Positions 20,450 to 31,045 of a stretch of DNA of 64,000 nucleotides are shown one piece after another. The stretch is taken from NCBI GenBank assembly GCA_033239005.1, contig BSQZ01000100.1, positions 1,482,501 to 1,546,500 on the forward strand. The letters are read 5' to 3'. Position numbers and translations under genes: made by a program. Source of the stretch: Lamellibrachia satsuma. Its lineage: Eukaryota; Annelida; Polychaeta; Sabellida; Siboglinidae. The notes below the pieces were generated by a model. It saw only the letters and a list, made by a program, of their open reading frames with translations, did not search any database and was not told the DNA's origin. Within the stretch, counting starts at the first letter, position 1. Each line of letters opens with the position of its first letter.

Positions 20450-21175
20450 ATAGAGAGGTCACGTGATATGCAAACGAGGAACTGTGACGTTGTAGCAGCG
20501 CCTCCTGGTGACCGTATCATCGCAAAACAACATGGCAGTAAAACAAGATGGCGGCATGTATAGATAAGTCACGTGATATACAAATGAGGAACTGTGACGT
20601 CATAAGTCACGTGACGGCTGTCGACCAATCAGAACAGCCGAAACTAGGTCACAAACCGTCGACACAATTGACCTGTAGCGCCCCATGTTGACAATATTAC
20701 CGCAAAATAATGTCTCGTGGGTAATAATAGGGGATGACACGTTGCGCCCCTGGTGACGGTATGACCGCAAAGGAGTGCGATTTTTGGTAATTCATGCTAA
20801 TATATGCAAATGAGCTGTGGCGTCATAGGTCACGTGATGGCTCTCGACCAATCAGATCCATCGATTCATTTACCCCCGTGTCGCCCCCTGGTGACGGTTT
20901 CACTACAAAACGGTGTAATTTATGCTAGTTTATGCAAATGAGCTGTAACGTCATAAGTCACGTGATGGTTCTCGACCAATCAGATCCGTCGACACAATCA
21001 CCCCCTTGGCGCCCCCTGGTGGTGAAACTGCTCTCGACCAATCAGATGCTTACCCAAATGTTGCAATTTGAGCGATAATAGGGGATTATACGGTGGCGCC
21101 CCTAGCGGCAATAAGCGCACGACCAATCAGAACGCTCCATTTCAAATTTCAACCAATCAGAAGCTTGGAGGATTC
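20450..21175 (+). promoter_or_regulatory. CCAAT/octamer/E-box monomer array upstream of LINE ORF1
   Basis: Monomers carry GACCAATCAGA, CACGTGAC or CACGTGATGG, and TGCAAATGAG. The array passes the end of the palindrome (about 20970) and goes on with three more CCAAT-type boxes (about 21036, 21120 and 21158), ending some 250 bp before the ORF1 relic. Tandem promoter monomers ahead of ORF1 are known in some LINEs (for example mouse L1). That role here is inference. Confidence 0.4.
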
Positions 21176-21348
21176 AAAAGCCCCCACATACTACTGGTGT
21201 CATAATAATTACAAGACTTCTGGGGAGGGCGTGATGCACCGAGTATCCTGAAGCAATATGAGGTAAAGTTACTGAGGAACAATAAATATAACAGCAACTG
21301 TATTATCGCCCAGACAGTGACAACTGATGCGTAACGGCTACTGCCCAA

Positions 21349-22067
21349 TTGTCAAGACTAGTCGCTCGTCCAAAGTCCAGCTCCACACACCCAAATAACA
21401 AACAACAATCGATGGTGCCGAAGTCGCGCAAACATAGTTCTACGAGCGACGACTCTACCATGGCCAAACTAATGGAAATTCTGAAAGACGAGACTTCGCT
21501 GAACAAATCGCCGATGTTGTTGCACAGAAATAAAAATTGCGATTCGAAAACATGGAGAGAGTGACTGCTACCCTTACCTAAAAAATGTGTACATTGGAGG
21601 AGAGGGTGGAAACCTTGGAGGCGGAGGCAGACAGACGCGAGCAGTACACGCGTCGTCCGAACCTCCGCATCTCCGGCATTCCAGAAAATACAAACGAGGT
21701 CACGAATGATCTAGTGATTGCAATAATAAAGAAGTTTGGATTTGATAACATAGGTGTCTCTGATCTGGAAAGAAGCCATCGTCCTGTCCAGAAGATTGAT
21801 GATCGTGGCCGCCCCCGCAGACGCACGATCATAGTGCGCTTTCGCAGCGAGGCTGTAAGAGATGACGTGTATCGCTCACGAACCAAACTCATGAATCACA
21901 GTCAACACCACCGAGACGAACAAGTGTATATCAACGAAGATATAACGTCGAAGAGGGCATCACTAGCATACAAAGACAGATCCCTCAAAAAGGAAAACAA
22001 AATCAATGATTGCTGGACATATACAGGGAGAGTTCTCGTAAAGACAAACGCCGGAATGATCAAATAA
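21349..22067 (+). pseudogene. LINE ORF1-like protein (coiled coil, RRM, C-terminal domain)
   Basis: The best frame, 21585-22067, starts with a heptad-rich LEERVETLEAEADRREQY. It then reads RRPNLRISGIPENTNEV, LERSHRP, RRRTIIVRFRSEAVRDDVY, VYINEDITSKRASLAYKDR and LKKENKINDCWTYTGRVLVK. This is the layout of L1-type ORF1 proteins of aquatic animals: coiled coil, RNA-recognition motif and C-terminal domain, an RNA-binding chaperone of the retrotransposon particle. The upstream coiled-coil part (21349-21564) is in another frame, so the copy is frameshifted near an A-run at 21577. No intact ORF2 follows. Confidence 0.75.
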
Positions 22068-22097
22068 ATCCAATCTGCAAAAGACTTGGCGATATAT

Positions 22098-22512
22098 TAA
22101 ATTGAGCTGAACATTCCTTGTTCACTGTCCACTGAACACCTACACCTATCTCTGTTCACTGTCCACTGAATACCTACACCTATCTCTGTTCACTGTCCAC
22201 TGAACACCTACACCTATCTCTGTTCACTGTCCACTGAACACTTACACCTATCTCTGTTCACTGTCCACTGAACACCTACACCTATCTCTGTTCACTGTCC
22301 ACTGAACACCTACACCTATCTCTGTTCACTGTCCACTGAACACCTACACCTATCTCTGTTCACTGTCCACTGAACACCTACACCTATCTCTGTTCACTGT
22401 CCACTGAATACCTACACCTATCTCTGTTCACTGTCCACTGAACGCCTACACCTATCTATATTCACTGTCCACTGAACACTTACACCTATCTCTGTTCACT
22501 GTCCACTGAACA
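22098..22512. repeat. 34-bp minisatellite, about 12 copies
   Basis: The unit TCTCTGTTCACTGTCCACTG plus AACACCTACACCTA repeats with 34-bp spacing (for example starts at 22149 and 22183). It follows the ORF1 relic directly. Confidence 0.95.
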
Positions 22513-22960
22513 TTCTTCGAGCATTCCTTGAACAATCATGCAAGAGTGACGAAAATATAGACCTGCACAAACTGCTACATATCATGTTACATATCATGTT
22601 ACATATCATGCTACAAACTATGAACACTACATGACATGTGGCGAATTATTTCGACAGTATTTGGGCGGCTTACAGAACAACTTAAACAATATCCTAGATG
22701 ATAATACAAATCAGCCTAATGAATAAAATAAAATAAATCATAATTAAGTAAATAACAAAGCCAACTGCCAACAAAGTCTCCAGGCATAAAAGTACTAACT
22801 TTGTAGGATAATATTAATATAATAATAGTAATTTTCATGGATGCACCATTGTAACTGTCTGAACATTACCTAAGAAACAGTAAAACAGAAAAAAAAATAC
22901 ATACATGTAGTTAGATGAGTAAACTGGGCGACATAGGATCATAATAACGGAACTAGCAGA
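22513..22960. other. AT-rich spacer, no feature recognised
   Basis: Contains a triple TACATATCATGT and AAATAAAATAAAT-like tails that may be the 3' end of an older insertion. No coding signal. Confidence 0.4.
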
Positions 22961-22961
22961 G

Positions 22962-23385
22962 GACTGGCAGAAGACAGAGTTATGGCACGAGGAAGACCTC
23001 TTCGTTCAGTGTCTCACAGCCTGCGAGTAAAAGCTGTTCTTAAGCCTTGTGGTTCTAGTCTTGGTGGTGCTGTAGCGTTTACCAGAGGGAAGAAGCTCAA
23101 AGAGATGGTTTGCTGGGTGGGTTGTATCCCGTGCAATGCTCCTGGGTTTACGCGCGCATCGAGCATGGTAAATAGACTCTATGGATGTCAACTCGCTCCC
23201 AATGATTCTGATTCGCCCTTCACAAAGGTTTCTAGTTGCTGTTTCTCCACCTGACCGGCGCGGCCAAACCACACTACGATCGAAAAAGTGACGATGCTTT
23301 CAATGTTTGCGCAGTAGAAACGTATTATGATCTCCTGTGCAATGCCGAATCTCCTGAGCTGCCTCAGGAAGTACATGGGTACTTA
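22962..23385 (-). pseudogene. Non-LTR retrotransposon RT C-terminus relic (minus strand)
   Basis: The minus strand reads YFLRQLRRFGIAQEIIIRFY, CANIESIVTFSIVVWFG, then frame-shifted SIESIYHARCARKPRSIARD, HPANHLFELLPSGKRYSTTK and TRTTRLKNSFYSQAVRH. This is the extreme C-terminus of LINE polyproteins abundant in aquatic animals (FFLR.LR.F......L..FY...VES.LTF....WFG; A..I..D..HPL...F..LPSGRR; KT.RLK.SF.P.A...LN). Two frameshifts are visible. It abuts an oppositely oriented LINE piece at 23386. Confidence 0.85.
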
Positions 23386-23458
23386 TAAACATGGGGGTCC
23401 CACAAGGCTCAATACTAGGTCCTCGGTTATTCATTATATATATATATATATGTATATC

Positions 23459-23506
<48 letters not shown>

Positions 23507-24265
23507 CTCACAAGTTAGTACTTTCTTTAAACTCATTACATATGCCGATGATATTTCTCTAGTAAGTACGCTCGGGTCATTTGCAAATGGTACAAACAAT
23601 CCAGATATTGAATATATGATATATACAGAACTACACAACATAGCAGAATGGCTAAAATTGTAATTGGCATAACCATATTGAGAAAATAGTAAATAGATGT
23701 TCTAGGACAATCGGAATTATAAACAATTTGAAAGCATGTCTTACAAAAAAGTATCATAATTATAATATATAATTAATTAGTATTACCCCACATAAATTAC
23801 TGCCTAATGATCTGGGGCTACCAGTGTAATAGGATAAAACAAATTACAGAAGAAAACAATTAGAATAATATCTATAACCAAATACAAATCACACACGGAA
23901 CCATTATTTAAAAGTTTCTGTGTTCTAAAGGTTGAAGAGTTACTTAATATACAGATACTACGATTTTATTATAAATTCATGCACAAACAATTACCAGCAT
24001 ATTTACAAAACCAGAATACGTACAAACACAATCATCTCACGCGTAAACACAACAAAATACACACATTTAGAACACAACACGAATTTACAAAAAAATTGTG
24101 AAATATAATTTACCACATATCATCAACAATATTCTAAACATTTTAAAAGATAAGGTGACCACACACAGCTTACAGGGATATATACATTATGCTAACAAGT
24201 ATATTATAAAAAGCTATAGATGCGTATGCACCATACTAACTGCTACACTTGCATACATGGTCAAT
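23386..24265 (+). pseudogene. Non-LTR retrotransposon RT (YADD) relic, split by (AT)n
   Basis: MGVPQGSILGPRLFIIYI is the RT motif before the active site. It is interrupted by a TA array (23437-23501) and resumes as FFKLITYADDISLVST, which contains the YADD catalytic box, then HNIAEWLKL. Later frames give CSRTIGIINNLKACL and HINYCLMIWGYQCNRI, both typical of the region after the active site in CR1/Jockey-like elements. Many stops and shifts show it is dead. Confidence 0.85.
23437..23501. repeat. (AT)n tract inside RT relic
   Basis: Imperfect TA run with GT and CT interruptions that separates the GVPQGSILGP and YADD motifs. Confidence 0.95.
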
Positions 24266-24340
24266 CATAAATAACTAATCCAGCTATAGGCGTTAACATT
24301 AATTTATACTAGCTGAAATATACAATATATTCATTCAAAA

Positions 24341-24508
24341 CGTACGCATGCATGCATACATACATACATACATACATACATACATACATACAAACATACA
24401 TGCATACATACATACATACATATATACATACATACATACATACATACATACATACATACATACATACATACATACATACTTACATACATACATACATACA
24501 TACATATT
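24341..24508. repeat. (CATA)n tetranucleotide repeat
   Basis: About 165 bp of CATA units with few variants; spurious HTYI frames. Confidence 0.98.
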
Positions 24509-25181
24509 CAAGTTTAGCTGGAATCTACTCCCCACTGAAATAATAAGACTCCCTTCAATTCACCCCTTCACCCGTGAGCACTGTTTATCTTGCCCCTCCA
24601 GCTCACCTCATTCGTCTATAAGTAGGATATCTGAATTTAATCCACTTTTTAATTGCAAATTTTTTTTTCAAAAAGTATTGTTTCCCACATTTATATGCAC
24701 TTTTTCATGCGCACCAAGAACCACACTCCTACGTTAGTCCCAGAAGGAGCTGTTTGGAGTAAGCAAATTAAAGACCAAAGATAATAATAAGTTCCACATT
24801 CATAACGTTTAAATTCATTAACAAGTTAAATGTATAAGATAAGTCACAATAAATTGAGAATAAATTAAGATAAGTTAAAACCAATTAAATAAGTTACGCT
24901 AAACTAAGATGATGACCGCAACAACTGTGTTAGCATATCTCACTGCAGTAGACAGGGCATTCCACAACGTCGGACCAGCTACGGAGAACGGCGTCCTTAG
25001 CCTTCAAGGTTGTATCGCGGAACAGTAAACCGGAGCCAACATAAACACGTAGATGTACAATGACACACTTCCATCATAATACTACGTATCTGACCAAATC
25101 AATGGTGAAGTGCGACACGAAAGGTTTGCCGCACTATTTATAATATTTGTTTCCTATAACAAAGGTTGAACGGAAACTTAC

Positions 25182-25270
25182 CTGAACAGTGTCGTCAGAC
25201 AACACGTGTTCTCCTTAGAGTCCTGGGAGTAATAACAACGCCCACGGAAAAAAAAACACCGTAACCAATA
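25182..25270 (-). pseudogene. Possible Cys-rich exon relic (copy 1)
   Basis: The minus strand ends with GGRCYYSQD-like text, KENTCCLTTLF and a GTAAGT donor. The paralogous block at 34030-34112 is better preserved. Here a T-run makes the frame uncertain. It could be an exon of an unknown secreted protein, or chance conservation within a repeat. Confidence 0.2.
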
Positions 25271-25454
25271 CTTTGAAAACGAGGCTACAGCGGAAAGTCT
25301 TCACGACTCTCCAAATATGGTAATACGTCAGTTACCCCGAGATGTCCTGCATAGCAGTACGACAATACAAACCCACGCAGTACTGACCTCATTGACGCCC
25401 ATCTCAATCTACCTGTTGGTAGTGCACTGCGGTAGAGTTAGCTCAGCTATAGGT

Positions 25455-25776
25455 AAAGGTACTTTCCTATATAGCGAGGTATCCAGTTCTTAGGACTGTT
25501 CACCGCGTTGTACACTTAACCCACTGAAAAACCTGTTCATTACAGCGCCATCTCGACTCATCTGGTAAACATACAACCTAGATGCTATTACTGCGCGAAG
25601 AATATTCGTTCACATATCCACCACTGTATATTTCCAGCCACTGTTTTATACAACTGAGTTAACTGGGGCAAACGTGGAGTGAACGAAGTTGCCCAAGTTT
25701 CGAAACACTAGATCCAAACCCGGATTCATTCGATAGAGAGTCCGATGTTCTAACCACTACGCCACCGCGCCAATGC
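25455..25776 (-). mobile_element. tRNA-derived SINE copy 2
   Basis: On the minus strand the head is GGCGCGGTGGCGTAGTGGTT (A box) then GGACTCTCTATCGAATGAAT and GGGTTTGGATC (B-box-like). The body and the 3' end match the other copies in this window. Confidence 0.85.
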
Positions 25777-26310
25777 TAAGTTGGAATGCCACAAGAACTG
25801 GGTTTAAATCGTCGGGCTGAATACACGACACAGACATTTATTTCCCCACAGAAACACACCTGATTGTGAGACGTATCCCACTGATAACGCATTCACGCTA
25901 GATGCGTGTTGACGGTGTATTAAATGCATAATAAACATTAATAAAAGAAGGGCGCATCACAAAGGTGTACTAAATTATTATATCAATCAGTGGCGGAGGT
26001 GACGCGATTTGACTGCAACATTGTGCAGTGTCCAAACAAAGATGGTCATCCGTCAACTTAGATAGTCATCGACCCGAAACGTGTCACGCTAACATGGTAC
26101 AAATGGTTACATCAGGCAATTTTAGAATGGGCGGACACGGCACCTTTTAGTAGGCTTATGCATTGACAGTGCCGTGTGGCACGTTCGTGGTTTGATGTTA
26201 TAGTACGCCTGTATCTGTGCAGCTGTCATAACACATGATATCGCGTAATAACGAATATTAAGTCGGCAAAAATAATAACATTACAGTCGTTGTCGCATGC
26301 AGTTTCAAAA

Positions 26311-26616
26311 GGGGCCATCCATAAAGTACGTCACGCTCAGGGGTTTGTGGTATCCGGGTAAGCGATACGTATGCATAATAGGTGTGGGGGGGGTGTATTT
26401 CTCCAAACGAACGTAGTCTGAGGGATGTGTAGGGCCCATAGGCCATCGCCACGAAAGCGTGAATACGGGGTGGTTGGTCTGACAAATACGGGGTGGGGGA
26501 TCTGAAAAATACGGGGTGGGAGATCTGAAAAATACGGGGTGGGAGATCTGAAAAATACGGGGTGGGGATCTGAAAAAAAGTTAGCAAATAGCGTGACGTA
26601 CTTTATGGATAGCCCC
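26311..26616. mobile_element. MITE with GGGGCCATCCATAAAGTACG inverted ends
   Basis: Left end GGGGCCATCCATAAAGTACG followed by TCACGCT; right end reverse complement GGGGCTATCCATAAAGTACG, also followed by TCACGCT. The TIR is about 27 bp and the element is 306 bp. Four ~25-bp repeats with GATCTGAAAAATACGGGGTG lie at 26480-26580. No transposase. A second copy at 35044 carries a large minisatellite. Confidence 0.85.
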
Positions 26617-27083
26617 TAACCAGTGAAACGGCAGTGTTTCTTACAAAAGTTGTTAAGGCGATCTGTATAAATTATTATCTTAGAACTTAGAAATTGAGCG
26701 AACACTTGTTCTAGTCGCAAACTGGACTGCTTACACATAGTCTTACAAGTCAATAGAGACGTTTCCCTTCTTATGATTTCAGGGCCCACAACCCATATAT
26801 AAGTGATGAGTAATATGATTTGATGTGATGTTTAATTTTGTAATTGATAGTAGGTATCACAGTACGTCCCGTTATTATTACAGTGACAGGGGTGTTGAGG
26901 GTTAAGGTGATTAGCGTGGGGGTGATTATAATAAATTTGTGTAAACCTGATTTTTTCCTGATATATTGTCACTAATGCACTTAAAAGTGTGATTTTATGA
27001 GGAAAGGAATATGTGCACTACTGTGCCTTGGGATAATGACTCGTATCTATACAACTATAGTGCAAATGTATTTCTAATCTGGT
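26617..27083. other. No feature recognised
   Basis: AT-rich spacer within the duplicated segment; no coding or TIR signal. Confidence 0.45.
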
Positions 27084-27205
27084 TTATAGTGAGGCAGATG
27101 TTGTGTGCATCAGTGAATACGACTGAATCGCGTCTATGCCTTTATTCCTTAAGTGTTGCTTCACTGCATCTTTGAGTCTAAGCTCAGGGCGACCTCTGCT
27201 TCGAG
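27084..27205 (-). pseudogene. LINE polyprotein C-terminal tail fragment
   Basis: The minus strand reads ARSRGRPELRLKDAVKQHLR then NKGIDAIQSYSL. This matches the GRP.LR.KD..K.DL...GID tail found at the end of many LINE RT proteins. A sister fragment lies at 36780-36893. Confidence 0.65.
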
Positions 27206-27224
27206 CAGGCTTCTTAATAAATGT

Positions 27225-27355
27225 AAATGCACTTGAATGCGCATTTGAATGTTGATCTTTTGAATGCGCATAAAATGCCTCCATAAAATTGTAAATATGT
27301 TTGCATTTGAATGCGTACCTTAAACATTTGCATTTGAATGCGACCCACAAACATT
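27225..27355. repeat. GCATTTGAATGCG-type short repeats
   Basis: GAATGCGCATTTGAATG and TTTGCATTTGAATGCG blocks recur several times. Confidence 0.7.
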
Positions 27356-27670
27356 TGATTTGTCAATTGCACAACCAAGTTCATAAGCCAGGCGTTTCTT
27401 TCACATCACGCGGGAATGAACCGCCTGCGGCTTTGTGTTCACTCAGTTTATGTAGATAGACAAAGCTAGGCCTATATATGTTGTGGAATGTGTTTATTGT
27501 TATAATGGCCCCAAATAAGGCACGTTTGTGTGTCGTGGATCAAAGATACACTGTTAAACGACACGTCGGACTCGCAAGCAAGCGTTTCACGAATTTGTTT
27601 AAAGCAAAAAGTACCCTAAATAAGGCATGATTTTATTGCCTGTAAAAATTGCAAACTTGTATGACTTGCC

Positions 27671-27730
27671 GGCCAGGCGTTTCGTTCACAGGCCAGGCGT
27701 TTCGTTCACAGGCCAGGCGTTTCGTTCACG
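27671..27730. repeat. 20-bp repeat, 3 copies
   Basis: GGCCAGGCGTTTCGTTCACA repeated three times; the same core is in the longer array at 27898. Confidence 0.95.
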
Positions 27731-27897
27731 CCACGCGGGAATGACCTGCCCGCGGCTTTGTGTGTACTCAACTTGTGTACAAGACAAGGATTTAATAAAA
27801 TATAAGCAAGCGTTTCACGAATTTGTTTAAAGCAAAAATTACCCTAAATAAGGCATGGTTTATTTCCTGTAACAACTATTCACTTGTATGACTGGCA

Positions 27898-28318
27898 GTC
27901 CAGGCGTTTCGTTCGCAGCTACGGCCACGACACAGGCCAGGCGTTTCGTTCACAGCCACGGCCCACGACACAGGCCAGGAGTTTCGTTCGCAGCCACGGC
28001 CCACGACACAGGCCAGGCGTTTCGTTCACAGCCACGGCCCACGACACAGGCCAGGCGTTTCGTTCACAGCCACGGCCCACGACACAGGCCAGACGTTTCG
28101 TTCACAGCCACGGCCCACGACACAGGCCAGGCGTTTCGTTCGCAGCCACGGCCCTCGACACAGGCCAGGCGTTTCGTTCACAGCCACGGCCCACGACACA
28201 GGCCAGGCGTTTCGTTCACAGCCACGGCCCACGACACAGACCAGGCGTTTCGTTCGCAGCCACGGCCCACGACACAGGTCAGACGATTCGTCCGCAGCCA
28301 CGGCCCAGGCGTTTCGTG
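27898..28318. repeat. 38-bp minisatellite, about 11 copies
   Basis: Units of AGGCCAGGCGTTTCGTTCAC plus AGCCACGGCCCACGACAC. All frames stay largely open, which gives spurious arginine-rich frames up to 169 codons. No independent gene evidence. Confidence 0.95.
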
Positions 28319-28559
28319 CACGCGATACGGGAAAGAACCGCACGGCTGAATAACATTATCATTTGTGGCGTGCCTAACGCAGGATGTTATTAGTAAGTAG
28401 TTCATTAGTTTATTAAAGTTGCGACACCCATACAAAATTGTATGACTAGTTAGGTGGCGCCTCACTGTGCAACGCGGTTGCTTAATATAGAATTACAATG
28501 TGAGCAGTTTGTAGGTGACGTCATGTGCATGAAACGTCTGGCTTTCAGACACACGTCAT

Positions 28560-29900
28560 AGGGTCATGAGTTATTGATTGACCGGCCTTGACATCTGGGC
28601 GTTGCTGTCCTAACGAACAGAGGGCGGTGCATTACGGCGCCTGTGCGGTCTGGGATTGAGGAGAGCAAAGTGTCAGCTAGTCTGACCTTTTCTCTGTGTA
28701 CCCGGTTATCTTTCCTGTTTGTTGCTGATGTAACCACAATTAACGTTGTCCCGCGGATGCGAGTGACGATCCATAGTGGGTCCCAACGTGATGTGAGTGT
28801 GGAGCGCTCCTCGGCAGACACACCAACACAATCATCTTTCTTGATGTCTTGATACCTTCATATCGATATCGATTGTCCACGGTGTTCTGTTGCAGAACCC
28901 GAGCCAAATAATTCAACCATAGACGTATACTATTATATAAGTATTACTATGTATCTAAGATCAGCTGATTGTGAAGTATTCGTCACTGACACGCAACGTG
29001 TTTGTTAAAGGCACACGACTAAATCGTCCATAAAAATAGGGACTGAATCCAGTGACTTAATTAACGTTAATGCAAATGGAATTAATCCAGTGACCGAATA
29101 AACGCTAATTCGATAAACAGCAAAGACATCACCCGATCTATCCTGCCACGTACAGGTCTCGTTGTTAACGAATGTCGCAAGCATTTCCTTAAAAGTGCGA
29201 TTAAGACGCTCAACATTTACATGGCTCTCTGGGTGGACGGGGTCGTTCTGTGGTGTTCTCTGGGGTGGACGGGGTCGTTCTGTGGTGTTCTCTGGGGTGG
29301 ACGGGGTCGTTCTGTGGTGTTCTCTGGGGTAGACGGGGTCGTTCTGTGATGTTCTCTGGGGTGGACTGGGTCGTTCTGTGATGTTCTCTGGAGTGGATGG
29401 GGTCGTTCTTTTGTGTTTTCTGGGGTGGACGGGGTCGTTCTTTGGTGTTCTCTGGGGTGGACTGCGTCGTTCTTTGGTGTTCTCTGGGGTGGACGGGGTC
29501 ATTCTTTGGTGTTCTCTGGGGTGGACGGGGTCGTTCTGTGATGTTCTCTGGGGTGGACGGGGTCGTTCTTTGGTGTTATCTGGGGTGGACGGGGTCGTTC
29601 TGTGGTGTTCTCTGGGGTGGACGGGGTCGTTCTGTGGTGTTCTGTGGGTTGGACGGGTCGTTCTGTGGTGTTCTCTGGGGTGGACGGGGTCGTTCCGTGG
29701 TGTTCTCTGGGGTGGACGGGGTCGTTCGGTGGTGTTCTCTAGGGTGGACGTCTCATGCCATGCCACACGTTCGCTGAGACGAGTAACAGTTGTATTAACT
29801 GAATGACTAACTTCGCGATGAGCGGGATCAGTCACATCGTTTCTATTCACTGATGGCAAGACAAGCCGTGGGCACGCCGGTGCTGCCGACGTAAAGTGCA
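28560..29900 (-). pseudogene. Ty3/gypsy retrotransposon integrase relic
   Basis: From right to left on the minus strand: PRLVLPSVNRNDVTDPAHRE with VSHSVNTTVTRLSERVAWH resembles the H2C2 zinc-binding region of gypsy integrases. NVERLNRTFKEMLATFVN, TCTWQD and VYRISVYSVTGLIPFAL match the end of the catalytic core (ER.NRTL..ML..........W...L....AYR.S.H..TG..PF). LTSRWDPLWIVTRIRGTTL and NRVHREKVRLADTL match the C-terminal domain. Most of the core, including the expected D,D(35)E residues, is replaced by a 32-bp minisatellite. The C-terminal part is in another frame, so the element is dead. Confidence 0.8.
29225..29748. repeat. 32-bp minisatellite inside the integrase relic, ~16 copies
   Basis: Units of GTGTTCTCTGGGGTGGACGG plus GGTCGTTCTGTG. 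Three units equal 32 codons, so each frame is read in turn without stops and the minus-strand frame passes through. Seen directly. Confidence 0.95.
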
Positions 29901-30011
29901 AGGCCTTTCCAGTTATTTTGCAAAGTTATCTATTAACTTTCTGATACGTTATATAGTTGACTGACGAGGTAGGTAAACCTAGTTGTCCGAAGAACAAAGC
30001 ACAGTCAGGCC

Positions 30012-30252
30012 ACGTTCGTGTCCTCGGTGTCCTCGGTGTCCTCGGTGTCCTCGGTGTCCTCGGTGTCCTCGGTGTCCTCGGTGTCCTCGGTGTCCTCGGT
30101 GTCCTCGGTGTCCTCGGTGTCCTCGGTGTCCTCGGTGTCCTAGGTGTCCTAGATGTCATCGGTGTCCTAGGTGTCCTCGGTGTCCTCGGTGTCCTCGGTG
30201 TCCTCAGTGTCCTATGTCGTCGGGATCCTCGGTGTCCTCGGGATCCTCGGAA
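30012..30252. repeat. 9-bp GTCCTCGGT minisatellite
   Basis: About 25 units of GTCCTCGGT with a few changes. The flank AACAAAGCACAGTCAGGCCA is paralogous to 33430-33450, where no array is present. Confidence 0.95.
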
Positions 30253-30333
30253 GGATTTCCGTCCATCCGTGGTAAGATTAAGGGATTAGTATGCCAAAGG
30301 AAATTGACTTATATCGAACATTGATCTACATTT

Positions 30334-30444
30334 CTACTGCTGCTGCTACTGCTACTGCTACTGCTACTGCTACTGCTACTGCTACTGCTACTGCTACTGC
30401 TACTGCTACTGCTACTGCTACTGCTACTGCTACTGCTACTGCTA
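30334..30444. repeat. (CTGCTA)n repeat
   Basis: About 18 hexanucleotide units CTGCTA, with the first few CTGCTG. Confidence 0.98.
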
Positions 30445-31039
30445 ATACCGTAGTTGTAGGGCTGTTGTAGAGTAGAGCTGTAGTAGAGTAGTTGTAGTAT
30501 ATATATTGTAATGTGTATAACTTCAACTTCGTTGTGATTAACTCAGGAATCACTTCTTATCATTCATTCATTCGTAAATGTATAAGATAATGAATATAAA
30601 CACACACAATTTTAAAATAACATATAGTATATATTATTCTGACTCATATATACTAAACATAAACTTTCGTGCACATTTATATGGGGGTTAAGATATCCAT
30701 GTTGATTGGGGATATTTTTTATTGCTATTGTTTTTAATACAATTAATATAATGTTTAATATTTATTTTTTATATCATTAATAATTTTATTTTTTATTATA
30801 ATTAATAATATTATATTAAGTTATAATCGCATGTATGTAAATCAATACAACCGGAATCAACACAACGTGACTGCTGACTGTAAATACCAATCAGTGGCTG
30901 TGGTAATGTATTAACGTTTTATATAGCGTTAAACTATATGAGTTAGCTATAGAATAGATAATAGGTTCTAGAAAAAGTGCGCGTTTCTTCTAGTCTACGT
31001 AACGAGCTATATCGACGACGGCGTACTAGGTTAAAATAT
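30445..31039. other. AT-rich spacer, no feature recognised
   Basis: Very AT-rich with ATTAATAAT runs near 30720-30830; nothing coding. Confidence 0.5.
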
Positions 31040-31045
31040 GTCTTG

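Larger units (their letters stand above)
13318..20970. repeat. Large inverted repeat (palindrome 1): ~2.5-kb arms, ~2.6-kb loop
   Basis: 13318-15800 is the reverse complement of about 18370-20970. Paired landmarks: AGCTCATTTGCATAAATTAG at 13328 and its complement near 20940; the ATGCAGCGGGAAAAACGTAA block at 14263 with 19948; the minisatellite and ~63-bp repeats at 14581-15120 with 19020-19620. Pair sums drift from about 34141 to 34290, so indels have accumulated. I find no open frame of element size and no clear target duplication. The loop is minisatellite DNA. Confidence 0.85.
24785..27500. repeat. Diverged duplication, copy 1 (partner 33540-37000)
   Basis: Order and sequence match 33540-37000: the AAATTAAGATAAGTTA-rich block, the ACACGTGTTCTCCTYA exon-like block, the SINE, the GGGGCCATCCATAAAGTACG MITE and the LINE tail at 27084. 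The copies differ by many substitutions and by minisatellite insertions. Confidence 0.75.

Noticed and set aside
27884..28393. 169-codon Arg/His-rich open frame
   Set aside because: 38-bp minisatellite; open in several frames at once.
29005..29901. Single 298-codon proline/arginine-rich protein
   Set aside because: The ends are gypsy integrase pieces and the middle is a minisatellite, so it is a relic and not a new protein.
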